Shown: positions 1 through 11,127 of the stretch, one piece after another
Numbering within the stretch: the stretch's first letter is position 1
How the letters are laid out: each line of letters begins with the position of its first letter
Origin: Gomphosphaeria aponina SAG 52.96 = DSM 107014
Lineage (GTDB): Bacteria > Cyanobacteriota > Cyanobacteriia > Cyanobacteriales > Gomphosphaeriaceae
Reading direction: 5' to 3'
DNA: 34,671 nucleotides
Assembly (NCBI GenBank): GCA_016903655.1
Contig: JADQBC010000029.1
Location: forward strand, 1-34,671
Notes under the pieces: generated by a model
The model's database searches: none
What the model saw: only the letters and a program-made list of their open reading frames with translations
What the model was told of the DNA's origin: nothing
Position numbers and translations under genes: made by a program

Positions 1-275
1 GGAATCACAAAATTCAATTAGCGCGTGTTTTTGATTTTCTAGTTCTGTTTTTTGTTTTTTAGAAGAAACGCGACAATAAATTACAGTTTTTCTTTTTGTT
101 TGCTGATTCTGCAATCCTTTCGCCACTCTAAGATCATCCTCGGTATAATACCGAGGATTGCTAAGTGTCCTTCTTGCCACCAATTTGCCAGACTTATCCC
201 AGCACGGTTTTTGTTGATATCCCCAATTTTCGAGCAAATTCCTTTGTTCTCGTATATTTCTTTTTTCTTAGACAT
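1..275 (-). pseudogene. tnpA: IS607-family transposase TnpA (MerR-type HTH + serine recombinase N-terminus), frameshifted, truncated by the window edge
   Basis: On the minus strand, three frames joined read MSKKK / KYTRTKEFARKLGISTKTV(L) / WDKSGKLVARRTLSNPRYYTEDDLRVAKGLQNQQTKRKTVIYCRVSSKKQKTELENQKHALIEFCDS. This is the HTH followed by the YCRVSS serine-recombinase motif typical of IS607 TnpA. Frame breaks near 258-260 and 201. The listed 64-aa minus ORF is only the out-of-frame read. Confidence 0.82.
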
Positions 276-525
276 TTGACCACTAATGTCTATCTTAGTC
301 TAAGAAAGTAGGGGTTAGCCCAGAACAGTTTTTGACAAAACACAGATTTAAGTGGCAAAATGAAAACCAATTAATTTTTTAACTTATACTAGAATAGTAT
401 CTCTGAAAACCAATTATCAAAGAAAAAATTTGCAAATACTAAGCATAAATGCTATTTATGGGAGACTTTGTGCGTGAATTTAACCAGTATGATTTCTTAG
501 TATTCAGCTTAAAAAAACAATAAAA

Positions 526-1275
526 ATGACGAATCGCCGAATAGTGATAGGTGACGTACATGGTCACTACGATGCTCTGATGAAATTGTTAAGCGCGATC
601 GCCCCGGGCAGCGATGACGAAATTTATTTTTTGGGAGACTTAATTGATCGAGGGCCACAAAGCGCCCAGGTAGTAAGTTTTGTCATGGGCAATAACTATA
701 AATGTCTTCGTGGCAACCACGAAGAAATGTTACTGGATGTTTTGGGAAATGGAGATATAGTACCAGAAATGTTTCAAATATGGCTCTACAATGGTGGTCA
801 TGCCACCATCACCAGCTATGAAGGAAAAATCCCCCAAGCCCATATCGACTGGATGCAAACACTACCAATTTACCTAGACTTAGGAGATGTGTGGTTAGTC
901 CATGCAGGTATTCATCCAGATTTTCCCATTGAAAAACAAACATCAGAACAATTTTGTTGGATTAGAGATGAATTTCACAGCATGAAAAAACCTTATTTTC
1001 CCGAAAAGCTAATTATCACAGGTCACACAATTAGCTTTACTTTACCAGGAGTAAAACCAGGAAAAATCGCCTCTGGGAATGGATGGCTCGGCATTGATAC
1101 AGGAGTCTATCACAAAAGCAGTGGCTGGTTAACCGCCCTCGAACTGAATGAAAATCAAGTTTATCAAGTCAATAGTTACGAAGGTAATCTAAGAAAAATG
1201 TCCCTCACAGAAGCCATTAGTAAAATAGAACCATCATTAGTAGGCAGTAAGCGCAAGCGGCGTTTACGTTTATAG
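526..1275 (+). CDS. PPP-family metallophosphatase (serine/threonine phosphatase or diadenosine tetraphosphatase-like)
   Basis: GDVHGHYDALMKLL, GDLIDRGPQS, RGNHEEMLLD, HAGIHPD and GHT motifs of the PPP superfamily. Confidence 0.9.
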   Translation: MTNRRIVIGDVHGHYDALMKLLSAIAPGSDDEIYFLGDLIDRGPQSAQVVSFVMGNNYKCLRGNHEEMLLDVLGNGDIVPEMFQIWLYNGGHATITSYEGKIPQAHIDWMQTLPIYLDLGDVWLVHAGIHPDFPIEKQTSEQFCWIRDEFHSMKKPYFPEKLIITGHTISFTLPGVKPGKIASGNGWLGIDTGVYHKSSGWLTALELNENQVYQVNSYEGNLRKMSLTEAISKIEPSLVGSKRKRRLRL

Positions 1276-2109
1276 CAAAGGGCGAATATGATTTTTATAT
1301 GCTTGTTCATTTAAACCTTGACCCAGATAAGCAGTATTTGGGTCAATTTGTTCTTGCAGCGCCACAATGCGGTCTGAAGTAGCAGGGTGTGTGCTAAGTA
1401 AAGTAGGAGCAGACCCCCCTTGTTGTTGAAGTTTCTCCATGAAAGTCACCATCGCCAGGGGAGCATAACCTGCTTGTCGTAAATTAGCCAAGCCAAGTTG
1501 ATCTGCTTCCAACTCAGCACCACGACTATGAGGGAGATGAAGTGCCAATTCAACACCAATTTGAACCGCTATCTTTTCATCAAGCCCGGCAGCAGAAAGC
1601 AAACCCTCAGCGAGGGCCCGCTGGCGCATTTGTTTCAAGGAATGACGGGCAACAAGATGGCCAATTTCGTGAGCCACCACACTTGCCAATTCAGCCTCAT
1701 TAGCCGCCGCCACCATCAAACCAGTGTGGATATAGACAAAACCCCCCATCGTGGCAAAAGCATTAATACTCTCATCATCAACTACCTGAAAAGTATAGGG
1801 AAGCTCAGGGCGATCGCTATTCTGAGCCAATTTTTGCCCAATTTCCTTCAGGTAAGCATTAATCTGAGGATCATCAGCCAGCTGAACCTCACCCTCGGAA
1901 AGTAACTGCTGATTAATTTGTTCCCCCAGTCCAACTTCCTGTTCATCAGAAATATGCGACAACTGCAAAATCTGAACTCCCCGCAAAATCAGTTCTTCCC
2001 AGGAAAAACTATAAATAGGTGAGAGATTACCCAAGTGCAAAAACAGTGCCGTAACAACACCAAGCAGCCCATATAACCAGCGCCGTCGGGAGAAAAGTTG
2101 TTTAAACAT
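1270..2109 (-). CDS. M48 family metallopeptidase, membrane/exported
   Basis: HEIGHLVARHS zinc motif, downstream AELEADQLG glutamate motif, N-terminal hydrophobic segment. Confidence 0.92.
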   Translation of the reverse strand: MFKQLFSRRRWLYGLLGVVTALFLHLGNLSPIYSFSWEELILRGVQILQLSHISDEQEVGLGEQINQQLLSEGEVQLADDPQINAYLKEIGQKLAQNSDRPELPYTFQVVDDESINAFATMGGFVYIHTGLMVAAANEAELASVVAHEIGHLVARHSLKQMRQRALAEGLLSAAGLDEKIAVQIGVELALHLPHSRGAELEADQLGLANLRQAGYAPLAMVTFMEKLQQQGGSAPTLLSTHPATSDRIVALQEQIDPNTAYLGQGLNEQAYKNHIRPLL

Positions 2110-2155
2110 TATTAATCGTCCTCAGTCAAGCTAGTTTTTCCGAACTTGTACTATT

Positions 2156-2464
2156 CTAGCTTTCCTCACCCAAAGATTTCAAACCACCTCTTAAAGACTG
2201 ATAACGGTAGAAGTTGTATAAATCGAACAATGCCCCCACAACAGCACAGGTAAAACCAATAGTAAAAATACCCTGCACAGGACACCCACTCCCAAACACA
2301 GCGAGAAACCCTTCTATCTGGCTTACACCAGTTTGCCCCGCAACAGCAAAACCAGGAATGTAACTTATTCCCGCCAAACTGACTAAAATCAACCCTATCA
2401 ATAAAACTGGCGCAAGAAAGCTCACAAGGGTTGTTAATAATAGAGAAATTAGAAAATTAGGCAT
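2156..2464 (-). CDS. Small hydrophobic membrane protein of unknown function
   Basis: 102-aa ORF with multiple hydrophobic segments, filling the space upstream of the M48 gene on the same strand. Confidence 0.6.
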   Translation of the reverse strand: MPNFLISLLLTTLVSFLAPVLLIGLILVSLAGISYIPGFAVAGQTGVSQIEGFLAVFGSGCPVQGIFTIGFTCAVVGALFDLYNFYRYQSLRGGLKSLGEES

Positions 2465-2867
2465 AATTCTTTACCATACTTAAGTTATTTTGTCAACCAA
2501 TTTTCAGAGCCAGTCTCTCGTATTAATTTTGTTTTCAAATTCAATTAGCACTGAAAACGCGAGCAAGCATCTCTCCCTAAATTGGTTGAGTAGCTTTTGG
2601 CTTATTTCCACAATAAGCGTAAATTGTCTGGAGAGCCGAAAATGTCAAAAATCTTAAATATTCATTAAAAAAATTGGTAAATATTGGTAAATGGCTGTAA
2701 AGGAACAATGCGATCTGTAACGAAATATTAAAGAAGGCAGCGATCGCTCCTCAGAAATGATAGATTTAAGGTTTATCCTTACTAATCGCTCACCTAGGGG
2801 GCGTTTTGGTCCGCACTATCTCGACAGGGAAAGGCTAATCGCTCTAAGCTCGCTAATTGCTCATAAT

Positions 2868-2909
2868 GACCATCAACTATCAACCATCAACTATCAACTA
2901 TCAATTATC
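2868..2909. repeat. Short heptanucleotide tandem repeat (aaccatc/aactatc, six units)
   Basis: gaccatc aactatc aaccatc aactatc aactatc aattatc, in strict 7-nt phase, upstream of atpB. Confidence 0.8.
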
Positions 2910-2974
2910 GAGCGCGATTAGTGATAATCTAGAGAGTGGCAAATTTCAGATTAACTTAACAATTCCTGAGCTAA

Positions 2975-4441
<1,467 letters not shown>

Positions 4442-4574
4442 ATTCACTGAGCAGTGAGAGTTGGGAACTGGTAACTGTGAAGAGCTGGAGTGCCTTAGGC
4501 ATAAGTGTGGCTAACGTACTTGTAGAGCCGTTAAGTCGCCAGGACAAACCTTTGAGCGGGAGAAAAAAAAACTA

Positions 4575-4991
4575 ATGACTTTAACTGTGCGGGTGATAAC
4601 TCCAGATAAAACCGTCTGGGATGAAAGTGTAGAAGAATTAATATTGCCTTCTACGACAGGACAACTAGGGATTCTGACGGGGCACGCTCCTCTATTGACC
4701 GCTTTAGATATCGGTGTAATGCGAGTACGCCCAGGGAAAGATTGGGTGGCGATCGCAGTTATGGGGGGTTTTGCTGAGGTGGAAAATAACGAGGTGAAAG
4801 TACTGGTTAATACGGCAGAACTGGGTGAGAGGATCGATCAGGAAACAGCAAAAAGTGAGTTTCTTTCAGCACAAAAAAGTTTTGATGCAGCAAGCCAAAC
4901 AGGCGATCGCCGCTCCCAAATTCTGGCAGCTCAAGCTCTAAAACGGGCAAGAGCGCGTTATCAAGCGGCTGGTGGTATGGTCGCGGCTTAA
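4575..4991 (+). CDS. atpC: F0F1 ATP synthase subunit epsilon
   Basis: [47 protein letters not shown]; follows atpB as in other cyanobacteria. Confidence 0.97.
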   Translation: MTLTVRVITPDKTVWDESVEELILPSTTGQLGILTGHAPLLTALDIGVMRVRPGKDWVAIAVMGGFAEVENNEVKVLVNTAELGERIDQETAKSEFLSAQKSFDAASQTGDRRSQILAAQALKRARARYQAAGGMVAA

Positions 4992-4995
4992 CCTT

Positions 4996-5033
4996 AAAAC
5001 CGAGGTTTTCGACAGAAAAGAACCTCGGTTTTT
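4996..5033 (+). terminator. Rho-independent terminator after atpC
   Basis: aaaaccgaggtt (4996-5007) / aacctcggtttt (5021-5032), 12-bp stem followed by T-run. Confidence 0.85.
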
Positions 5034-5197
5034 CACTTGCCAGTTTTGATGACATTTTTACCCAAATTTGCTATGCTAGAAAGATTAAACTAAATCTATG
5101 TTTTTCTTTTAATAAAAATTAATCAAAACAGCTTGCCAAAAGATAAATCCTAAGTTATTATAGTCAGCAATTTACATCGTTTTTTGCAGGAAAAAAA

Positions 5198-6166
5198 ATG
5201 CTCAAAAAAGTGCCAACTACATCTGTGATTGCTGATCAGAGAATGAAAGCAGTCCGTAAATCAATAAAAATGTGTGCCATGACCATTTTGGGATTGGGCA
5301 TCGCCACCAGTTCAGCTCAAGCGATTACAATTACCCCCAATGATGATGGTGAGGATCTGGTAAATTCCATCCTCGGTGAAGGGATTAATGTAGTTCCAGG
5401 TAGCGTTAATTATACAGGAGCGGCAGGCGCTTCAGGAACCTTTGTAGATGGAGACTCATCCATTGGCATTGAGACTGGGATTATTATGACCAGTGGTCAA
5501 GCAGCAGCTGCTGTAGGGCCTAATGATTCTGATCAAACAAGTACTCCCAATGGAACTGCAGGAGACGCAGATCTTGATGATTTAGTTACTCAAGGAACCA
5601 ATGATGCTGTTGTCCTGGAATTTGATTTTGAATCAGAGGGAGGAGATCTTTTCTTCGAGTACGTTTTTGCGTCTGAAGAATACAACGAGTTTGTCAATAG
5701 CTCTTTTAACGATGTCTTTGCTTTCTTCTTAGACGGAGAAAATATTGCTCTCATCCCTGGAACTAACACTCCAGTGGCAATTAACAATGTCAATGGTGGT
5801 AATCCAATTGGCACAAATGCTACAAACCCCAATTTATATAACAACAACGATCCGAGCGATCCTCAATTTGATATCGAGTATGACGGATTCACCGATGTCT
5901 TTACAGCTTCGGCTGAAGGGCTCGACGCAGGCACTCATACAATTAAACTGGCGCTAGCTGATACAGCGGATTCTGCGCTGGACTCTGCTGTTTTTATTAA
6001 GGGCGGCAGTTTTACAGATGAGGGGAATGGTGGTGGAGATAATGGTGGTGGAGATAATGGTGGTGGTGGAGACCCTGAACCCATTCCCGAACCTACTTCT
6101 ATGTTTGGCTTAATGGCTGTAGCTTATTTTGGGGCTGGTTCTTTTATGAAGCGTAAAAAGCATTAA
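5198..6166 (+). CDS. Choice-of-anchor L domain protein with PEP-CTERM sorting signal
   Basis: Signal peptide; DLFFEYVFASEEYNEFVNSSFNDVFAFFLDG and LALADTADSALDSAVFIKGGSF motifs; C-terminus IPEPTSMFGLMAVAYFGAGSFMKRKK. Confidence 0.88.
   Translation: MLKKVPTTSVIADQRMKAVRKSIKMCAMTILGLGIATSSAQAITITPNDDGEDLVNSILGEGINVVPGSVNYTGAAGASGTFVDGDSSIGIETGIIMTSGQAAAAVGPNDSDQTSTPNGTAGDADLDDLVTQGTNDAVVLEFDFESEGGDLFFEYVFASEEYNEFVNSSFNDVFAFFLDGENIALIPGTNTPVAINNVNGGNPIGTNATNPNLYNNNDPSDPQFDIEYDGFTDVFTASAEGLDAGTHTIKLALADTADSALDSAVFIKGGSFTDEGNGGGDNGGGDNGGGGDPEPIPEPTSMFGLMAVAYFGAGSFMKRKKH
6026..6073 (+). repeat. 15-bp coding tandem repeat (aatggtggtggagat) encoding a Gly/Asp linker
   Basis: Two exact 15-bp units plus a third longer variant; encodes NGGGDNGGGDNGGGGD before the PEP-CTERM. 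Confidence 0.85.
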
Positions 6167-6334
6167 TACTCCCACCCCTAACCTACCTTTCTCCCACCCG
6201 AAAATGGCGGGTTTCTAGATTAGACTGTATTACAAAAAGTAACCTATAGCAGAGATGATGTTTTTTCCGACGATCTTTTTAGGCAAACAGCACAAAAAAT
6301 TGTCCTCACCATCTCTTTCTTGGCTATAACATAA

Positions 6335-6375
6335 AAAACCCGCCCCCGCCCTGTGCAGGTATTGGGGCGGGTTTT
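6335..6375. terminator. Bidirectional Rho-independent terminator
   Basis: aaaacccgcccc (6335-6346) / ggggcgggtttt (6364-6375), A-run and T-run on the two sides, between convergent genes. Confidence 0.8.
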
Positions 6376-6487
6376 GATCCAAGTTTTTATATTTCCTGTA
6401 ATTCTATCTCAAGTGAGCCGACAAATACATTTTTCCAGGTAGAGAAATAATGGCTTGAATTAAAACCATTATTTCTCTTACTGGGTT

Positions 6488-6530
6488 AAAACAGCCCTGC
6501 GCTCCTGCGGGGGGGTTGGGCAGGTAACAC
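6488..6530. repeat. Copy of a dispersed G-rich intergenic motif
   Basis: aaaacagccctgcgctcctgcgggggggttgggcaggtaacac resembles the reverse complement of 34083-34125 (aaacagccctgcgggctcggggggggtaggggggggttaacac). Confidence 0.65.
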
Positions 6531-6548
6531 ATAAGATAGCCCATTGGT

Positions 6549-8498
6549 CTATTGTTTCTGGTTAGCAAAATAAGCTTCCAAAGCTTCTGCTACTATTTGA
6601 TTCATCGGGCGGTTCTCCGCTTGAGAAGCTTGCTTGAGCAGGATAAATAAATCATCAAGGATACTAACCCGATGCTGATTTTTGCGACCTTTACTGTGAT
6701 CAGGAGCTAGTGCAGGCTCTTCATCAGGCCGAGTATAATGAGCGGCAAATTCCCGCAGAGCATCAAAACCCAGGCGATCGCAAAAATCTCCAAAACTTTC
6801 CCCAGTCAGCTTATTTTCCTTGAAATTAACGAAAATTGGCTCAAAAAATGTCTCAAGTTCAGCAATGGGCAACTTATCTATATAAGGTTGAGCGAGTCTA
6901 GTCTGATTAGGAGAACCGCCCAACCAAATTTGATAAGTTTCCCGAAAGCTGCCCACAAAACCTAATTCTGCCATATAGGGTCTAGCACAACCATTGGGAC
7001 AACCAGTCATGCGAATGACAAAATGTTCTTCTTCCATTCCCAGTTGTTTTAAAAGAGCTTCAATGCGTTCAATAATACTAGGAATAACCCTTTCTGATTC
7101 TGTAACTGCCAAGCTACAAGTAGGTAGAGCAGGACAGGCCATAGAATAGCGGATGAGGGGGTTAATTTGTCCAGGTCTAGTTTGGACACCATGACTATCA
7201 AAAATTGCCTCAATTTCCTCCTGCCATTGGGGTTCAATTTCAGAAAGAATAATATTGTGGTTGGCAGTTAGAGCCATGGGTAACTCAAACTGTTGGATGA
7301 TTTTGCGCAAAGCAGTTTTGAGTTGGAAGTCTCCTTCATCTTTAACTCGGCCATTTTCCACTGAAATACCCAAGAAAAGATTACCGTCTCCCTGTTCATG
7401 CCACCCCAGAAAGTCTTGATATTTCCATGCTGGTAGAGGTTTAAAGGGTTGTAAAGATTTACCAAAATAACTTTCTACAGTTTCCCGAAACTTTTCTACC
7501 CCCCAATCATGGATGAGATATTTCATTCTCGCATGATGACGATTAAAGCGATCGCCGTAGTCTCGCTGGGTTGCCACAATTGCCTTAACCAAGTCATACA
7601 CATCTTCTTTTGCCACATAGCCAATGGGATCTGCCATTCTGGTAAAAGTTTCTTCTTTATTATGGGTGCGGCCCAAACCTCCCCCAGCCAAAACATTAAA
7701 ACCTGTTAACTCTCCCCCATCATCAGTGATGACCACTAAACTCACATCATGGGTATAGACATCGATGGAGTTATCCCCTGGCACTGTTACGCTACATTTG
7801 AATTTTCGGGGCATATAATGTTCCCCGTAAATCGGCTCTTCTTTGTCCGCTATTAGATTACCATTGCCATTACGTTGCCTTGCCGCCTTAACTGCGGGGT
7901 TTTCTTCCCCTGTAATTACCTTTTCCCCATCCAGCCAAATTTCATAATATGCCCCCGTTTGCGGTGTAAGCAAGTCGGCAATATTTTTAGCATACTCGTA
8001 GGCGTATTGATATTCAGGACGATTTTTAAAAGGAGCGGCCGGAGCCATCACATTGCGGTTGAGATCGCCACAAGCTCCCAGAGTCGAACCCATATTTCTC
8101 ACTATAGCAGATAATACGGTTTTGAGATTTTTTTTCAGAATCCCATGCACCTGAAAACCTTGACGAGTTGTTACCCTCAGTGTATTGTTTCCATATTCTA
8201 CCGACAATTGATCTAGAGTGAGATACAATTGAGGCGGTATCAAACCTCCTGGGTTTCTAGTGCGCAACATAAACTGGTAATCTTTTTCCTGGCCCTTGAC
8301 GCGGTTATCGCGGTTATCCTGCTGATAAGAGCCATGAAACTTGAGGATTTGAACTGCATCCTCGCTCAAGTGAGTAGTATCTTCTAGTAGTTCAGTTGCT
8401 AAGGGTTCCCGCAAAAAATTACTGCGTTCTTTAATCCCTTCTACCTTAGAAGTTTTGCTATTTTTTGGGCTGTTGAGTGAAATCGGCGTATGAACCAT
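6549..8498 (-). CDS. sir: Ferredoxin-dependent sulfite reductase with a C-terminal ribbon-helix-helix-like extension
   Basis: [70 protein letters not shown] and [19 protein letters not shown] siroheme/4Fe-4S motifs. Confidence 0.93.
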   Translation of the reverse strand: MVHTPISLNSPKNSKTSKVEGIKERSNFLREPLATELLEDTTHLSEDAVQILKFHGSYQQDNRDNRVKGQEKDYQFMLRTRNPGGLIPPQLYLTLDQLSVEYGNNTLRVTTRQGFQVHGILKKNLKTVLSAIVRNMGSTLGACGDLNRNVMAPAAPFKNRPEYQYAYEYAKNIADLLTPQTGAYYEIWLDGEKVITGEENPAVKAARQRNGNGNLIADKEEPIYGEHYMPRKFKCSVTVPGDNSIDVYTHDVSLVVITDDGGELTGFNVLAGGGLGRTHNKEETFTRMADPIGYVAKEDVYDLVKAIVATQRDYGDRFNRHHARMKYLIHDWGVEKFRETVESYFGKSLQPFKPLPAWKYQDFLGWHEQGDGNLFLGISVENGRVKDEGDFQLKTALRKIIQQFELPMALTANHNIILSEIEPQWQEEIEAIFDSHGVQTRPGQINPLIRYSMACPALPTCSLAVTESERVIPSIIERIEALLKQLGMEEEHFVIRMTGCPNGCARPYMAELGFVGSFRETYQIWLGGSPNQTRLAQPYIDKLPIAELETFFEPIFVNFKENKLTGESFGDFCDRLGFDALREFAAHYTRPDEEPALAPDHSKGRKNQHRVSILDDLFILLKQASQAENRPMNQIVAEALEAYFANQKQ

Positions 8499-8698
8499 TG
8501 GAATAAAGAATCGGATTAATAGTTAATTGGTTGGAATGCTCTTTTATTTTAACGCTCTGAATCTGTTTATTTTCTTAAATTTTTGTGACATTTTACCTCT
8601 GGACTTTCCCCCATCACCTAGTTTACCATCTAGAGTCAAGCATTCCTCACCTAAAATATTATAACAGAGTAAATCCTTAATTTCTTGACATTTTGCCC

Positions 8699-11071
8699 AT
8701 GTATTCTCAATCTAACAACCAAACTGTTTTTAGTGCTACCCCCTATATTATCTTAAAAAATCAAGCAGGTGAAACCCTACCTCCCATCAACCTGACTGAC
8801 AGTGAGCATTTTTTAGGACGAGATCCACAACAAGCAGATTTAATTGTTGCTCGTGACTGGGGAGTAGTAAGTCGTTGTCAAGCTTGTTTTCGTCAAGTTG
8901 GTAATGATTACTACATTTATGATGGGGATGGAACAAATCCCAGTAGCAATAAGTTATTTATTAACAATATTGTGATTACGCCAACAGAAGGCTATCGTCT
9001 CCAAAATGGAGATGAAATTAAGATTGGTCAAGACCAAACAAAAATGGTAATTATTCAATATTTTAATCCCAATAAGATTGAAAACATTACTCCTAAAGTT
9101 AAGTCTATTTCCCTGAAAAATCAGTCAGTGATGCTGGGGCGAGATAGTAATGCTAATTTGCCTTTGGATGCACCAACAGTTTCCCGTCGTCATGCGACTA
9201 TTGATACGGATCATCAGGGGCGATATTTACTGCAAGATTATAGTACTAATGGGGTTTTTGTCAATGGGGAAAAAGTTAATGGGTCCGTGGTACTTTCTCC
9301 TGGGGCAAATATTCGCATTGGTCCCTATATTTTAATTTTACAAAATGATGAGTTAGTCTTAGTTGATCGGGGGGAGAATATTCGCTTAGATGCTGAGAAT
9401 ATCCTGCGGATAGTAAAAGATAAAAACAAGAAAAATGTAGTTTTATTAAATAAAATTACTTTACCTATTGAACCAGGACAATTTGTGGCTTTAGTAGGAG
9501 GAAGTGGGGCGGGAAAATCTACTTTTATGCGAACACTTTTAGGGATTGAACCAACAACAGAAGGGACAGTTTATTTAAATGGAGAAAACCTGAGACATAA
9601 TTTTAATATTTATCGTAACCAAATAGGATATGTGCCGCAAACTGATATTGTTCATAAAGATTTGCGAGTAGAAGAAGTGCTGAATTATGCAGCGCAATTA
9701 AGACTACCTCCCGATATAAAAGTGAAAGAAGTGGTGGATAAAACCCTAGAACAAATAGAAATGTCAGAAAGACGAAATTTGTTAGTTAAAAATCTCAGTG
9801 GAGGACAGTTGAAACGGGTAAGTATTGGGGTAGAATTGTTGGCAGATCCGAAACTTTTTTTTCTGGATGAACCTACTTCAGGTCTAGATCCAGGGTTAGA
9901 TAAAAAAATGATGTTGTTGTTAAGAAAATTGGCAGATGAAGGGAGAACTATAGTTTTAGTAACTCATGCCACCAGTAAGATAACTTTATGCGATCGCGTT
10001 GTTTTTCTAGGTCGGGGCGGAAACCTCTGTTATTTCGGGCCACCTCAAAAGGCAATGGAGTTTTTTAACATTGAAAGTGGGGATTTTGCCGATATTTATA
10101 TTAAATTAGAAAGTGAAGAAATAGTACTTGAACAAGCAGAGAAATTTAATTCTTCTCATTATAAAAAAGATTATTTAGATAATCATTTGAGTATTAAAGT
10201 AGGAGAAAATTTATCTCAAAGTTCACCTAAAAAAGTTCGACGTTCTCTCCTGGAACAATTATCTATTTTAACACAGCGCTATTTTCAACTAATTATTAGA
10301 GATCCCATAAGTCTGGGTTTAGCTTTATTAACTGCTCCCATTGGTATTATTTTAATTACCCTGGCAATTGGGAATAAAGACCCTTTAATTGTTGGAAAAG
10401 AAGCAGACCCCACCCTAGCACCTTTAACATTGCGAGTTTTATTTGTATTTACAAGTACAGCTATTTGGGTAGGATTAGGTACTTCCTTGCAAGAAATTGT
10501 TAAAGAAGCGGCAATTTATCAGCGAGAAAGGTTAGTTAATTTGGGATTATTTGCTTATTTAGGCTCAAAAATGGTGCTTCTGGGAGGATTAGCAGTTGTC
10601 CAAACTATATTAATGTCAATGGCTATTGTAATCTTCTTTGAAGACCCAAAACCAGATTTAATTCCCTGGAGCTTGGGTCTGGGAATTACTACCTACCTTA
10701 CTTTATTTACCTGTATAAGTTTAGGATTAATGGTATCAGCCAGTGTAGAAAATAGTAGTCAAGCAAATAGTGCATTGCCTTTATTATTATTGCCCCAAAT
10801 TATTTTTTCTGGGGTATTATTTAATATGGAAGGCATAGGTAAGTATATTTCTTGGTTGATGTTAAGTCGTTGGTCAGTGGGAGCTTATGGAGCTTTAGTA
10901 GAAGTCAATGAAATGGTACCTATAAATATTCCTAATTTACCATTTGCTGGTTCGGAGGTTTATGCTGCAACTTGGAGTAATATGATTTTGAATTGGGGGA
11001 TTTTATTGTTGCACGCTACCATTTATTTGGGGGTGACATTTTGGGTGCAAAAGCGCAAGGATATTTTATAG
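8699..11071 (+). CDS. ABCG/White-type ABC transporter with two N-terminal FHA domains (ATPase-permease fusion)
   Basis: FHA-like LGRDPQQ...SRCQACF and LGRDSNANLPLDAPTVSRRHATI...YSTNGVFVNG; ABC ATPase GGSGAGKST, LSGGQLKRVSIG; C-terminal ABC2-type TM segments. ATG at 8699 preferred over 8693. Confidence 0.92.
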   Translation: MYSQSNNQTVFSATPYIILKNQAGETLPPINLTDSEHFLGRDPQQADLIVARDWGVVSRCQACFRQVGNDYYIYDGDGTNPSSNKLFINNIVITPTEGYRLQNGDEIKIGQDQTKMVIIQYFNPNKIENITPKVKSISLKNQSVMLGRDSNANLPLDAPTVSRRHATIDTDHQGRYLLQDYSTNGVFVNGEKVNGSVVLSPGANIRIGPYILILQNDELVLVDRGENIRLDAENILRIVKDKNKKNVVLLNKITLPIEPGQFVALVGGSGAGKSTFMRTLLGIEPTTEGTVYLNGENLRHNFNIYRNQIGYVPQTDIVHKDLRVEEVLNYAAQLRLPPDIKVKEVVDKTLEQIEMSERRNLLVKNLSGGQLKRVSIGVELLADPKLFFLDEPTSGLDPGLDKKMMLLLRKLADEGRTIVLVTHATSKITLCDRVVFLGRGGNLCYFGPPQKAMEFFNIESGDFADIYIKLESEEIVLEQAEKFNSSHYKKDYLDNHLSIKVGENLSQSSPKKVRRSLLEQLSILTQRYFQLIIRDPISLGLALLTAPIGIILITLAIGNKDPLIVGKEADPTLAPLTLRVLFVFTSTAIWVGLGTSLQEIVKEAAIYQRERLVNLGLFAYLGSKMVLLGGLAVVQTILMSMAIVIFFEDPKPDLIPWSLGLGITTYLTLFTCISLGLMVSASVENSSQANSALPLLLLPQIIFSGVLFNMEGIGKYISWLMLSRWSVGAYGALVEVNEMVPINIPNLPFAGSEVYAATWSNMILNWGILLLHATIYLGVTFWVQKRKDIL

Positions 11072-11106
11072 TGGGTTGTAGGGGGTTGGTAAACAAACCC
11101 CTTGAT

Positions 11107-11127
11107 AACTGACAACTGATAATTGAT
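11107..11127. repeat. Minor heptanucleotide repeat (aactgac aactgat aattgat)
   Basis: Three 7-nt units in the ABC transporter/GT4 convergent gap. Confidence 0.5.

Noticed and set aside
136-158. 11-bp palindrome atcctcggtat-a-ataccgaggat as a terminator or operator
   Set aside because: It falls in codons of the recovered IS607 TnpA (NPRYYTEDD), so it is best explained as coding sequence.
52-279. 75-aa plus-strand ORF
   Set aside because: Antisense to the recognised IS607 tnpA remnant; no family features.
1498-1905. 135-aa ORF antisense to the M48 peptidase gene
   Set aside because: Shadow ORF of a clear CDS; composition not protein-like.
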